Shown piece after piece: positions 17,531-26,576 of a DNA stretch of 64,000 nucleotides; the first letter of the stretch is position 1; each line of letters opens with the position of its first letter. This DNA comes from Palaeococcus ferrophilus DSM 13482 (GTDB lineage: Archaea; Methanobacteriota_B; Thermococci; Thermococcales; Thermococcaceae). Position numbers and translations under genes: made by a program. The notes beneath the pieces are model-generated. The model searched no databases and was not told the DNA's origin. It saw only the letters and a list, made by a program, of their open reading frames with translations. Location of the stretch: contig NZ_LANF01000019.1 of NCBI RefSeq assembly GCF_000966265.1, positions 124,001-188,000 of the forward strand, given 5' to 3'.

Positions 17531-17816
17531 GGAGGGGGACAGATACCACCTGTGCGTGACGAGGGAAGGCGTAGTCGACACTCGCTCGACTCTTGACTAC
17601 GAGCACATTATCTGGGGCATGAGGGCTTTCTACCCTTTCAAGGACATCGAGCACATTGTGTTAAAAAAGGGCTTCTTAGGGGCCGACATGGAGATAAGGT
17701 ACTTTGATAATAAGGGTAAAGTCCGCAAGATTAAGTACTCCATAGAAAAGGGGGACTACGAGGACATCAAAAACGTGCTCCTCCAGCTTGTCCCTAAGAA
17801 GGTAATGGTGAAGTAG
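17499..17816 (+). CDS. small PH-like domain protein
   Basis: A 105-residue beta-rich protein overlapping the preceding gene by 32 bases in another frame. Its pattern (YHLCVTREGVVDTRS, IEHIVLKKGFLGADMEIRYF, then a C-terminal helix) resembles the PH-like half of the protein at 16127-16684. The coding potential continues well past the overlap, and a purine-rich AGGAG lies upstream of the ATG. It probably works with the two zinc-ribbon proteins in the same operon. Confidence 0.6.
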   Translation: MRVLAETSYYEEGDRYHLCVTREGVVDTRSTLDYEHIIWGMRAFYPFKDIEHIVLKKGFLGADMEIRYFDNKGKVRKIKYSIEKGDYEDIKNVLLQLVPKKVMVK

Positions 17817-17870
17817 CTGCCTAAAAGAAAAGGGTAAATACCCCTTTCCCCAAATTTTTCTGGTGGTCTT

Positions 17871-18200
17871 GTGGAGCTCTACGACGTTAACGAGTTCTGG
17901 AAGTTTGACATGCGCGTCGGCCTCGTGAAGAGGGCCGAAAGAATAAAGCGGACACGGAAGCTCATCAAGCTGGAAGTTGACTTCGGGAACGAGGAGCGGA
18001 CGATAATAACGGGCATAGCCGACCAGTATTCGCCGGAGGAGCTTGAGGGGAGGAAGTTCGTCTTCGTTCTCAACCTCAAGCCGAAGAAGCTGAGCGGTGT
18101 TGAGAGCCGGGGAATGCTCCTCCTTGCGGAGAGCGAAGATGGGAGGGTTTACCTCCTCCCGATTCCGGAAGGGGTACCTGTCGGAACGAGGGTGTGGTGA
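17871..18200 (+). CDS. MetRS beta-subunit-like tRNA-binding protein
   Basis: A 109-residue protein that matches the Trbp111/EMAP-type OB-fold tRNA-binding domain found at the C-terminus of methionyl-tRNA synthetase and as a separate beta subunit in archaea. Signs are the N-terminal DFRVG-like DMRVGLV, IKLEVDFG, TIITGIADQY, and the SRGMLLLAE strand. It would bind the tRNA elbow and raise the tRNA affinity of MetRS. The GTG start follows GGTGGT. Its stop codon directly abuts the agmatinase ATG, so both are in one operon. Confidence 0.85.
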   Translation: MELYDVNEFWKFDMRVGLVKRAERIKRTRKLIKLEVDFGNEERTIITGIADQYSPEELEGRKFVFVLNLKPKKLSGVESRGMLLLAESEDGRVYLLPIPEGVPVGTRVW

Positions 18201-19022
18201 ATGCTCTTCGGAATTTCGGGATCTAACACCCCAAACCTTTTGCTCTTGGGAATCAGGTGGGACGGCTCTTCCTCCTACCGAAAGGGCGCGAGGGAAGGGC
18301 CGGGAGCCATAAGGGAGGCCACCTCCGGGGAGCTCTACAACAGCTACACAGAGAACCTCGTCAACCTTGCGGAGAAGTGGAGGTACAGAGACCTCGGCGA
18401 CGTGGATGGGGAATCCTTCGCGGAGGTTCTTAAGAAGGTGAGGAAGCTCGTGGGGGAGAACTACAGCGGTGGGAGGTTTCTCTTCCTCGGCGGCGACCAC
18501 TCCATAACCTACGCCACCTTTAGAGCCCTCAGGGAGGCGAGCGGTGAAGAGTTTGGACTGATATACTTCGATGCCCACCCCGACCTCTATCCTCATTATG
18601 AGGGCGACCCCTACTCCCACGCCTGTCCAGTGAGGCGCCTCGTGGAGGAAGGGTGGGTTAAGGGCGAAAACGTTGTGCAGGTGGGGATAAGGGCTCCAAC
18701 TACTGAACAGCTCGACTTCGCTAGGAGGGAAGGAATAAGGATTTACTCCGCCTCAGACGTGTGGAGAGGGATTGAGGTGGAGGTGCCCTTCGAGAGGGCT
18801 TACCTCTCCTTCGACCTCGACGTACTCGATCCAGCATTCGCCCCTGGCGTTGGAAACCCGGAGCCCGGCGGACTGAGCACGAGGGAGCTCGTGGAAATAA
18901 TAAAAAGCATTGACGTCGAGGTTGTAGCCTTCGACGTGGTCGAGCTCAACCCGCACTATGACGTGAGCAACGTAACGGCCTTCGCCGCGGCGAAGATAAT
19001 CAGAGAGGTTCTCGGGAGGTGA
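18201..19022 (+). CDS. speB: agmatinase (ureohydrolase family)
   Basis: A 273-residue enzyme of the arginase/agmatinase family, which hydrolyses agmatine to putrescine and urea with a two-metal (usually Mn) centre. All metal-binding motifs are present: GGDHS, DAHPD and SFDLDVLDPAFAPG. Length fits archaeal members. In Thermococcales the family also takes N1-aminopropylagmatine in the spermidine pathway, so the substrate may be that compound rather than free agmatine. It starts right after the tRNA-binding protein gene and is followed by a phosphatase gene four bases downstream. Confidence 0.9.
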   Translation: MLFGISGSNTPNLLLLGIRWDGSSSYRKGAREGPGAIREATSGELYNSYTENLVNLAEKWRYRDLGDVDGESFAEVLKKVRKLVGENYSGGRFLFLGGDHSITYATFRALREASGEEFGLIYFDAHPDLYPHYEGDPYSHACPVRRLVEEGWVKGENVVQVGIRAPTTEQLDFARREGIRIYSASDVWRGIEVEVPFERAYLSFDLDVLDPAFAPGVGNPEPGGLSTRELVEIIKSIDVEVVAFDVVELNPHYDVSNVTAFAAAKIIREVLGR

Positions 19023-19026
19023 GAGG

Positions 19027-19479
19027 ATGTGGCGTCACGCGGTTTTCGTGGATGAGAACGTTGCCTTCTCAAGACGGCCCAGAGAAAAGGAGATCACCGA
19101 AATTTCAAAGGATTTCAACGCGGTAGTTGTCCTTTTGGAGGAGGACGAGTTCCCTTACCCTCTCGAGGAATGGGAGGAAAGGGGTGTTGATGTTTTGCAC
19201 AGCCCCATCCCGGACTTTACTGCTCCCTCCATTGAGCAACTCCTCGAAATCCTTCGGTGGATAGACGAGCGCACCGGGGAAGGAAAAAGGGTTCTAATTC
19301 ACTGCTGGGGCGGCCTGGGAAGGAGTGGCACGGTAGCAACTGCTTGGCTCATGTACTCCCAGAGGCTTTCTCTTCGCGAGGCACTTAGGGAGGTCAGAAA
19401 AAAGAGGCCCGGCGCCGTTGAGACGCGGGAGCAGATGGAAGTTTTGGAAGAGCTTGAAAATGTTTTGAGGGGATGGTAA
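19027..19479 (+). CDS. dual-specificity/tyrosine protein phosphatase
   Basis: A 150-residue protein with the Cys-based phosphatase loop HCWGGLGRSG (nucleophile Cys93, Arg99) and a likely general-acid Asp in IPDF (Asp63). The length and layout match compact archaeal dual-specificity phosphatases. It would remove phosphate from Ser/Thr/Tyr residues or another phosphoester. Four bases separate it from agmatinase and one base from threonine synthase, so it is embedded in a metabolic operon. Confidence 0.88.
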   Translation: MWRHAVFVDENVAFSRRPREKEITEISKDFNAVVVLLEEDEFPYPLEEWEERGVDVLHSPIPDFTAPSIEQLLEILRWIDERTGEGKRVLIHCWGGLGRSGTVATAWLMYSQRLSLREALREVRKKRPGAVETREQMEVLEELENVLRGW

Positions 19480-19480
19480 A

Positions 19481-20629
19481 ATGCTGAAGTGCACGTCCTG
19501 TGGAAGGGAGTACTCCATGAGAAAACCCCACCAGAGGTGCGAATGTGGGGAACCGCTTGAATTCGAGCTGATGAAGGGCCTTCCGGGAATAGGAAGGCGG
19601 GTTTGGGAGCGATTCTCGGAGTTCTTCCCCTTTGAGCTTGAGCCGGAGCTGAGCCTCGGTGAGGGGGATACGCCGCTTGTGAAGTCAAAGCTCTCCGGGG
19701 AGCTTGGAGTGAGGCTCTACCTCAAAAACGAGACCTTAAACCCCACGTGGAGCTTCAAGGACAGGGGTACCTACGTAGGAATTCACAGGGCGCTCCAGCT
19801 CGGCTTTAAAAGAATAGGCACGGTCTCGACGGGCAACATGGCGGCGAGTGTGGCGGCCTACGGCGCCAGGGCGGGATTAAAAACGTACCTCCTTGTTTCA
19901 TCCACCATAGCAGAGGAGAAGCTCAAGGCCTTAGCCCCCTACGGAGCTAAGGTCATCAAGGTTCGCGGCGATTACGGCGAGCTCTACCGCAGGAGCCTCG
20001 AACTCGGGAGGGAGAGGGGAATATACTTCATCAACTCCGACGACCCCTTCCGCGTTGAGGGCTACAAGAGCATAAGCTTTGAAATTGTTGAGGAGCTCAC
20101 ACCAGACTATGTCATCATCCCGACGAGCTCTGGAGGACTCTTCAGGGGAATAGTGAAGGGATTTAGGGAGCTCGCGGAGAGCGGTTTGATAGATGCCCTT
20201 CCACGTTTCGTGGTGGTGCAGGCGGAGGGATGCTCCCCTATATGCAGGGCCTTCGAGAGTGGAGCGGAGAGAATAGAGCGCTTTGAGAACCCAAGAACCA
20301 TGGCCCATGCCATAGAGAACCCCCATCCCCCGAGCGGAAACGCCGTCCTGAGGCTCCTGAGGGAGCTGGACGGCCTCTGCGTGAGCGTGAAAGATGAGGA
20401 GATACTCGAGGCCCAGAGGGAGCTCGGAAGGGAGGGCCTGTTCGTCCAACCCGCCTCCGCCACGGTCGTGGCTGCCCTAAGAAAGCTCGTGGAAAGTGGA
20501 GTGGTTGAGGAGGGCTCCAGAGTGCTCGGGATACTCACGGGCTCGGGCCTCAAGGTGCTCCCCCGGGAGAAGGCATTTGGGGAGGAGGTGGACATCAAAG
20601 ACCTCCTGAGAAGGGCTGATTTATGGTGA
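19481..20629 (+). CDS. thrC: threonine synthase
   Basis: A 382-residue PLP enzyme that converts O-phosphohomoserine to threonine. The N-terminal zinc-ribbon-like Cys pairs (Cys4, Cys7, Cys20, Cys22) typical of archaeal and plant-type ThrC are present, followed by the PLP lysine in SFKDRG (Lys93), the substrate loop STGNMAAS and the phosphate-binding TSSGGLFRG. Its 3' end overlaps the convergent DUF835 gene by 35 bases. It closes the metG-like/speB/phosphatase/thrC run. Confidence 0.9.
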   Translation: MLKCTSCGREYSMRKPHQRCECGEPLEFELMKGLPGIGRRVWERFSEFFPFELEPELSLGEGDTPLVKSKLSGELGVRLYLKNETLNPTWSFKDRGTYVGIHRALQLGFKRIGTVSTGNMAASVAAYGARAGLKTYLLVSSTIAEEKLKALAPYGAKVIKVRGDYGELYRRSLELGRERGIYFINSDDPFRVEGYKSISFEIVEELTPDYVIIPTSSGGLFRGIVKGFRELAESGLIDALPRFVVVQAEGCSPICRAFESGAERIERFENPRTMAHAIENPHPPSGNAVLRLLRELDGLCVSVKDEEILEAQRELGREGLFVQPASATVVAALRKLVESGVVEEGSRVLGILTGSGLKVLPREKAFGEEVDIKDLLRRADLW

Positions 20630-21701
20630 TGAACTCCCTCTGGAGCAGGTGAAGTGTTTTTTCGTCAAGGGCTCTCTCGTCAACATAGACCACCATTAGT
20701 TTTTTCTCCCTTATCACCCTGTCTTTCAAATCCATGAGGAACCTTACTGTGGTCTCGGGGCCGTTTTCCACGATGGAGTACTCGACGGCGTCAATGAAGA
20801 CCGCATCGTAACCGGAGTGGATGTGGGACGTGATTATATCGAGCAGTATGCCGAGTTTGGTGGGTGAGATTGCCGTAACGCTTTCTTCCTCTCCCTCCTT
20901 TGCCCTCGTGAGCCAGAAAACTCTTCCATTGTTTATCTTGGCCTTCGTTCGGGTTATCAAAAGCACGTTTTTCGATCCCTTCAGGAGCCTCTCAAACAGC
21001 TTTCTGCTGGTTACCAGGAAAGCACCGCTTATTATCAGCTCTGAAGGGGTCGCCCTTCCCAAAAACTGGGTTCCAAAGAGGCCCGTGGCCAGAAGAATCT
21101 TACCCGCCGTTTCAAGAACGTAGATATTTTCCATCGCCCCGAGATCCTTGAGGTAGAGGAGCTTCAGAAGTGAAGAGAGACCGAAAAGAAACGCCCCCCC
21201 TGCCAGGGTCAGCGAGTATTTCCTTTCTGTACGGCGGGGGAAGAATACGGTGAGACCCAGGAAGAAGAGGCCCGCCACCTTGGCTATGACGGCAACTTCG
21301 TATGGACGGAGGGGAGGAAGGATCTGGGCCACTGCAAGCGCCATTAGGGCCATCTCGAGAAGGTAGAAGAGGATAACCACCGCGTATCCCATAAAGAGCC
21401 ACTGGGGATATCTAATCTCCATCACGCTACGGTATATGAAAACGCTCTGTACAGCCACGAGGAGGGCCGCGAAGACGAGGAGAACGTTCAGATAGACGAT
21501 TATGTACTGGGGAGGGAGTGGCACGTTCGGGAGTACGATAAGCTGGAAGTACGGGGGGTCAAGAAAGGGCACAAAGAGCTCGAATAGGAACGCGAGCGTA
21601 AGGTAGGAATACGCCGAATTCCTGCGGGACAGTGTGATGTAGGCGGTGGAGAGAAACAGGAAAACTGTGGCGGCAACGTTCACCAGGAGGTATCCAATCA
21701 T
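20595..21701 (-). CDS. DUF835 membrane protein
   Basis: A 368-residue protein with about six to seven N-terminal membrane helices (residues 1-205) and a cytoplasmic C-terminal DUF835 domain. Diagnostic strings are NVLLITRTK, FWLTRA, ISPTKLGILLDII and AVFIDAVEYSIVENG. The last resembles the Walker-B strand region of KaiC-like ATPases, but there is no P-loop. A second family member is at 32523-33614. DUF835 proteins are archaeal and thought to take part in signalling. The 3' end overlaps threonine synthase on the other strand. Confidence 0.75.
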   Translation of the reverse strand: MIGYLLVNVAATVFLFLSTAYITLSRRNSAYSYLTLAFLFELFVPFLDPPYFQLIVLPNVPLPPQYIIVYLNVLLVFAALLVAVQSVFIYRSVMEIRYPQWLFMGYAVVILFYLLEMALMALAVAQILPPLRPYEVAVIAKVAGLFFLGLTVFFPRRTERKYSLTLAGGAFLFGLSSLLKLLYLKDLGAMENIYVLETAGKILLATGLFGTQFLGRATPSELIISGAFLVTSRKLFERLLKGSKNVLLITRTKAKINNGRVFWLTRAKEGEEESVTAISPTKLGILLDIITSHIHSGYDAVFIDAVEYSIVENGPETTVRFLMDLKDRVIREKKLMVVYVDERALDEKTLHLLQREFITINQPFSGGL

Positions 21702-21777
21702 AAGCGCCCTTTATTTAATAGGCTGCCGACGTTTATTAATCTTTCCGGGGGTGTCGAATTCCTGCCACAGCCGCGAA

Positions 21778-21786
21778 GTTTATTAA
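21778..21786 (+). promoter_or_regulatory. TATA box of the HD-domain gene, leaderless spacing
   Basis: GTTTATTAA is centred 26 bases before the ATG at 21808, which predicts a leaderless transcript. A near copy (GTTTATTAAT, 21731-21740) lies ~45 bases upstream in the same divergent spacer. Confidence 0.45.
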
Positions 21787-21807
21787 CCCACCCGGCGAGG
21801 AACTTGC

Positions 21808-22860
21808 ATGAAGCTCATACACGACCCTATTCACGGTCATATAGAGCTCGACGACTTCGCGCTCAAGCTGGTGGACACGCCTCAATTCCAGAGGCTCAGG
21901 CGAATAACCCAGCTTGGCCTCGCCTACCTCGCGTACCCCTCCGCCAGGCACACGCGTTTCGAGCACTCCCTCGGGACCTTCTACATAGCTAGGGTACTTG
22001 CCTCCCATAATGGAAGTATGGAGGAGGGGGTGGAGTACGCCGCCCTGCTCCACGACATAGGGCACTACCCTTTCTCGCATACGCTGGAGGCCATCTACCC
22101 GCGGCACGAGGACAACACGAGGCGTATTCTCGCGGAGGGCGAGATAAGGGACGTCATCGAGGAGCGCTACTCCCTTGGTGAGTTTTTGAAGCTCCTGAAG
22201 CACCCGGCGGTGAGCGGCGATATTGACGCCGACAGGATGGACTACCTAGTCCGCGATGCCTACTACACCGGGGTTGGCTACGGGGTGGTTGACCTCGAGA
22301 GGCTTATAAGAAACCTGATCTATGACGGCAGGAGTCTCCTGATAGGGCAAAAGGGAATTATGGCGGCTCAGTCCCTCCTTCTCGCGAGGAGCATGATGTA
22401 CCCGACCGTCTACCAGCACCACGTCTCGAGGATAGCCAGCGCCATGCTCGTGAAGGCCGTTGAGCTCGAGGGCATCCCCTACGAGGAGATACGCTTTATG
22501 GACGAGGTGGACCTGATAGCGAGGCTCAGGGAAAGCGAGCGCGAGGAAGTGCGGGAGCTTGTGAGGGCTGTAGATGATAGGAAACTTTACAAGCGCGTCC
22601 TTTACTCTCGGGAGGAGCTTGGGAGGCTGGAGGAGCTGAGGGCACTCCTGGAGGACGAGTTCGGCCATCTGGCCCTCCTCGACTATCCGCCAAAGCCGAA
22701 GTTCGAGGAGAGAAACGCCCATGTGGAAGGGGGAGGTAGGCTCAGCGAAGTCTCACCCCTCGTGAGGGCCCTCGTCGAACTCAAGGACACCCACTGGCGC
22801 TGGGGTGTCTACGCGAGGGAGGACGTGGTTGAGAGGGTCAGGGAGTGCTTAGAGCTTTAA
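21808..22860 (+). CDS. HD-domain phosphohydrolase
   Basis: A 350-residue enzyme of the HD superfamily most like the dGTPase/SAMHD1-type group. The metal ligands are visible in TRFEHSLG (His), LLHDIGHYPFSH (HD plus a trailing His) and DADRMDYLVRDAY (Asp). It would hydrolyse phosphoesters, possibly dNTPs. It is the only plus-strand gene between two minus-strand signalling genes (DUF835 and KaiC-like) and overlaps the latter by 12 bases tail to tail. Confidence 0.85.
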   Translation: MKLIHDPIHGHIELDDFALKLVDTPQFQRLRRITQLGLAYLAYPSARHTRFEHSLGTFYIARVLASHNGSMEEGVEYAALLHDIGHYPFSHTLEAIYPRHEDNTRRILAEGEIRDVIEERYSLGEFLKLLKHPAVSGDIDADRMDYLVRDAYYTGVGYGVVDLERLIRNLIYDGRSLLIGQKGIMAAQSLLLARSMMYPTVYQHHVSRIASAMLVKAVELEGIPYEEIRFMDEVDLIARLRESEREEVRELVRAVDDRKLYKRVLYSREELGRLEELRALLEDEFGHLALLDYPPKPKFEERNAHVEGGGRLSEVSPLVRALVELKDTHWRWGVYAREDVVERVRECLEL

Positions 22861-23568
22861 CTTTATCCCTCCCCTTTCTATTGAGAAGGGAACGGTCCGG
22901 AGAACGTGATGCGTCCGGTTCATTCCGTAAACCCTGAGGTAGCGCTGGGGTTGCGGCTCTTCACTTATGCCCAACTCTATGACTCCATCGGCCATGGCAC
23001 TTATGAGGGTCTCCACGGACTCGTTCTCTATCCCCCAGTTCATCTCAAGAATCCACACCTGCCTGCTTTTCCGGGCGAAGTCCCTTAGCGAGACGAGAAA
23101 GTCGTAAACAAGGGAGCGCCTCATACCCCTGAAGAGGGAGTTTACAGAGGACACGAAGCCGAGCATGTAAGGGGGGCTGTGGTCGAGCATCGCCCGGAGC
23201 GTCATCCCCTGAAGGGCCTGAATGAACGAGCCAACGTCGTAGGGATCCTCTATTACGGGCTCTGCACCGGGTTTTGAGTTCAGCCTGCGGGTGAAGATAT
23301 CCACGAGGTATAGATGGCTTTTATAGGGCTGGAAATCAAAGCCAATCCCCCTCCAGTCTTCGAGTGTCTCCTCCGGTGATTGGTCCGCCGCGAGTCCTAT
23401 GACGGGTATCCCCATTTTGACATGGTTGTACAGTGTCTGGCCCGTAAAAACGCTCTTTCCGGCCTTGGGGGCCCCCTTCAGAAGTACGATGCTCCCCAAG
23501 GGGATGCCACCCATGATAAGGTCATCAATGATTCCCGTTGGTACTCTGACGGGGGCTTCATGTTCCAT
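22849..23568 (-). CDS. KaiC-like RecA-superfamily ATPase
   Basis: A 239-residue single-domain ATPase. Walker A is GAPKAGKS near residue 32, preceded by IDDLIMGGIPLGS, the standard KaiC/RadA entry motif. The Walker-B strand is degenerate (MLGFVSSVNSLF, lacking Asp). It is a clear paralogue of the protein at 36518-37273: both share IDDLIMGG(I/V)P, YLRVYGM-R-H-VL and RGIKL at the C-terminus. ATG 23568 is preferred over GTG 23577, as GTGAGG lies before it. A GGTTATAAAAC promoter box lies ~40 bases upstream. Such ATPases are proposed archaeal signalling hubs. Confidence 0.8.
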   Translation of the reverse strand: MEHEAPVRVPTGIIDDLIMGGIPLGSIVLLKGAPKAGKSVFTGQTLYNHVKMGIPVIGLAADQSPEETLEDWRGIGFDFQPYKSHLYLVDIFTRRLNSKPGAEPVIEDPYDVGSFIQALQGMTLRAMLDHSPPYMLGFVSSVNSLFRGMRRSLVYDFLVSLRDFARKSRQVWILEMNWGIENESVETLISAMADGVIELGISEEPQPQRYLRVYGMNRTHHVLRTVPFSIERGGIKLKL

Positions 23569-23733
23569 AGGCCTCACTGGCGCAGGCTATATTTTCAGTG
23601 TTTTATAACCTTTTTGTCAGTAGTATTATTGTGTTTTGGAAAAGTTTACAACAATTTTGTAACGTTTGGTAGTTTCATGGTCATTAAATAGTTCGGCATG
23701 GTTGATTTGCGATTCTTTTCGACCACCATCTAA

Positions 23734-23754
23734 GCGAAAAGATTTTTATACTTT
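23734..23754 (+). promoter_or_regulatory. BRE/TATA promoter of the tldD-tldE operon
   Basis: The purine-rich GCGAAAAG directly before TTTTTATA (23743-23750) gives a textbook archaeal BRE-TATA pair. The expected start is near 23775, leaving a ~19-base leader with the GAGGTGG ribosome site before ATG 23794. Confidence 0.6.
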
Positions 23755-23793
23755 AGGAAGCACTATTCTATGCAGTAAACCGAGGTGGTGTGC

Positions 23794-25215
23794 ATGCATG
23801 AACTCCTAGATTTCGCCGTTGAGAAGGCCCTCGAACTGGGGGCGGATTACGGGGAGGCGCGCTTCGAGGAGAAGAGCGGCACCTCTCTGGCAATGAAAAA
23901 CGGAAACCCGGAGGGTCTTTCGGTAGAGGCGGAGAGGGGCATAGGTATTAGAGTTCTCGTGAACGGTGGCATGGGCTTCGCATCAACCAACGTTCTAACC
24001 AGGGAAAGCGTTGCCGAGGCCGTCAAGAAGGCCGTGAAGTTAGCTAAGGCCGCATCTAAAGTGAGGAACGAGCCGATACGCTTCAGCGAGGAGGACTTCC
24101 ACGAAGTTTACTACGAGGTCAGGATGAGGAAGGACTTCCGCGACGTCTCCCCGGAGGAGAAGCTCGAACTCCTAAGGAAGATCGAAGAGGAGGTAAAAGC
24201 CACCGGCGTCAACGTGCCGATGCGCTATCTGATGTATTCTGACGAGGTGTGGCACAAGATCATCGTCAACAGCGAGGGGGCCCTGGTTGAGAGCGTTATC
24301 CCGCGCGTTTCCACCGTTTACAACCTCGTCGTCTTCGAGAACGGCCAGATGGAACAGGCCCCATTTGTTAAGAGGGCCTTCGCCGGCGGCCTTGAGCTGA
24401 TCGAGAAGGACGAACCCTGGGAGTGGGCGGTCAAGGACGTGCAGGCCCTTAAGAAGTTGATCTACGAGGGACAAACACCGCCGGAGGGGAAGGTAGACCT
24501 CGTGATAAGCCCCGAAGTAGCGGGCATAGCCGTCCACGAGAGCGTTGGGCACCCCTACGAGGCCGACAGAATTTTCGGAAGGGAGGCGGCCCAGGCGGGG
24601 GAGAGCTTCGTGAAGCCCGACATGCTCGGCGAGAGAATTGGAAGTGAAGCCGTTACCGTCATCGAGGACCCAACACTCCCGAACAGCTGGGGCTTCTACC
24701 TCTACGACGACGAAGGAGTGAAGGCCCGCCCGAGGTACCTCATAAGGGACGGAATCATCACCGAGTTCCTCACCAACAGGGAGTACGCGGCGAAACTTGG
24801 CCAGCGCTCAAACGCGGCCGCGAGGGCAATCAACTACAACCGCGAGCCGATAGTCAGGATGGCGAACACGTATTTGGCTCCCGGCGATTATTCCTTCGAG
24901 GAGCTCATCGAGGACGTCAAGCTCGGCGTCTACATGGTGAGCTTCAACGAGTGGAACATAGACGACAGGCGCTACCAGCAGAGGTACATCGGCAGAGAAG
25001 CCTACCTCATCGAGAACGGTGAGATAAAGCACCCTGTTAGGAGGCCCATCCTCGAGATAACGACGAGAGCTTTGTGGAGCAGCGTTGATGCCGTTGGAAA
25101 GGAAGTCGAGTACTATCCGGGAACCTGCGGCAAGGGCGAGCCCGGACAAGGAGTCCCAGTCTGGATGGGCGGAGCGCACGCGAGACTGCGCGATATCCCG
25201 CTGAGGAGGCCGTGA
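23794..25215 (+). CDS. tldD: TldD-type metalloprotease subunit
   Basis: A 473-residue protein of the TldD/PmbA family. The zinc-binding HExxxH motif is present as HESVGH in AVHESVGHPYEAD, which marks this as the catalytic TldD subunit. Family members form a TldD/TldE heterodimer that degrades unfolded or leader peptides, for example in microcin B17 maturation in bacteria. GAGGTGG is five bases before ATG 23794. It is followed after ten bases by tldE, giving the standard pair. Confidence 0.92.
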   Translation: MHELLDFAVEKALELGADYGEARFEEKSGTSLAMKNGNPEGLSVEAERGIGIRVLVNGGMGFASTNVLTRESVAEAVKKAVKLAKAASKVRNEPIRFSEEDFHEVYYEVRMRKDFRDVSPEEKLELLRKIEEEVKATGVNVPMRYLMYSDEVWHKIIVNSEGALVESVIPRVSTVYNLVVFENGQMEQAPFVKRAFAGGLELIEKDEPWEWAVKDVQALKKLIYEGQTPPEGKVDLVISPEVAGIAVHESVGHPYEADRIFGREAAQAGESFVKPDMLGERIGSEAVTVIEDPTLPNSWGFYLYDDEGVKARPRYLIRDGIITEFLTNREYAAKLGQRSNAAARAINYNREPIVRMANTYLAPGDYSFEELIEDVKLGVYMVSFNEWNIDDRRYQQRYIGREAYLIENGEIKHPVRRPILEITTRALWSSVDAVGKEVEYYPGTCGKGEPGQGVPVWMGGAHARLRDIPLRRP

Positions 25216-25225
25216 GGTGGTGGAG

Positions 25226-26548
25226 ATGTTTGACGTTAACGAACTCATCCTTAAGAAGGCGAAGGAACTCGGCTTTGGAGACGTTGTTGTCCTCGGCTAC
25301 GAAAAGGACCGGAGACAGGTCCGCTTCGCCAACAACGAGATAACCGTCGCCAAAAACTGGCACGAGAGGAAGGTCGAGCTCTTTGTGGAGCTTGAGAAGA
25401 GGGTCGCCGGAACGACGATAACCGAGCTGAGCGAGGAGAACATCGAGAAGACCCTCAAAACGCTCCTCTCGAACATGAAGGGCATGGCCCCGAAGGAGGA
25501 CTACTACGGCATAGCTGAGGGCCCCTTCGAGTACAGAGACATCCCTGAGACGTTCGACAAGGCGATAGTTGAGCTCGATGAGCCGAACGAGTACGTCGAG
25601 AGGGCCATAAACGCGGCCCTTGAGGAGGGTGCCAAGAGGGTAGCTGGAGTGCTCTACACCGACCACGACAAAATATACCTCACAACGAGCAACGGAGTGG
25701 AAGCTTTCGACGAGGGAACGGGGATAGAGATAAGCGTCAGGGCATTCATCGGCGACCTCGAGAGCGGCCACGGGACGAACTCCGTAAGAGTCCTCAAGAA
25801 GTTCGACCCAGAATCAGCTGGGCGAAAAGCGGGAGAGATTGCCAAGCTTGCCCAGAGCCCGGAGCAGGGGCCGGAGGGGAAGTTCGACGTTATCTTCGAC
25901 CCGCTGGCCTTCGCCAACCTTCTCAGCTACATGAGCTTCATGACGTCCGCCTATGCCGCCGAAGCTGGTTTCTCCTTCCTCGTCAACAAACTCGGCCAGA
26001 AGGTCGCGAACGAGATAGTAACGATAAAGGACGTCGGCAACATGCCGAACGGCTACGGCACGAGGAAGTTCGACGACGAAGGCGTGCCGACGAGGGAAAC
26101 GACCATAATCGAGAACGGAACGTTCAAGACCTTCCTCCTGAACACGAGCATGGCGAGAAAGTACAAGGTCGAGACGACAGCCAACGCCGGGCTGATAATG
26201 CCGCAAGCCTGGAACATCGTCCTTGAGCCGGGCGACTACTCAAAGGAGGAGCTGTTCAGCGAGGTCAAGCACGGCATCTACATAACCAACGTCTGGTACA
26301 CACGCTTCCAGAACTACGTGACGGGGGATTTCTCAACGATACCGAGGGACGGCATATTCCTCGTGGAGAACGGCGAGCTGAGGCCGATAAGGAACATCCG
26401 TGTAAGCGACAACCTCCAGCACATACTGGAGAGCATAGCTGCACTCGGAAAAGAGTCTCACCACATCCACTGGTGGGAGGTTCAAACACCTGTCTCAACA
26501 CCCTACGTTCTGGTCAAGGACGTCGGGATAACGAGGGCGACGAAGTGA
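25226..26548 (+). CDS. pmbA: TldE/PmbA-type protease subunit
   Basis: A 440-residue paralogue of TldD without the HExxxH motif: the equivalent stretch reads IFDPLAFANLLSY. It is therefore the non-catalytic TldE (PmbA) partner that closes the proteolytic chamber. Conserved C-terminal features (GDFS, GxxFLVENGE, ENL-like DNLQHILESI) are present. ATG 25226 follows GAGGTGGTG. A hairpin plus T-run downstream (26549-26576) probably ends the operon. Confidence 0.92.
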   Translation: MFDVNELILKKAKELGFGDVVVLGYEKDRRQVRFANNEITVAKNWHERKVELFVELEKRVAGTTITELSEENIEKTLKTLLSNMKGMAPKEDYYGIAEGPFEYRDIPETFDKAIVELDEPNEYVERAINAALEEGAKRVAGVLYTDHDKIYLTTSNGVEAFDEGTGIEISVRAFIGDLESGHGTNSVRVLKKFDPESAGRKAGEIAKLAQSPEQGPEGKFDVIFDPLAFANLLSYMSFMTSAYAAEAGFSFLVNKLGQKVANEIVTIKDVGNMPNGYGTRKFDDEGVPTRETTIIENGTFKTFLLNTSMARKYKVETTANAGLIMPQAWNIVLEPGDYSKEELFSEVKHGIYITNVWYTRFQNYVTGDFSTIPRDGIFLVENGELRPIRNIRVSDNLQHILESIAALGKESHHIHWWEVQTPVSTPYVLVKDVGITRATK

Positions 26549-26576
26549 AGCCCTTTCGGGCTCCCTCCACTTTTTT
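26549..26576 (+). terminator. hairpin/T-run terminator after tldD-tldE
   Basis: AGCCC-TTTC-GGGCT forms a short perfect stem at 26549-26562, followed nine bases later by six Ts (26571-26576). It sits directly behind the pmbA stop codon. Confidence 0.55.
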
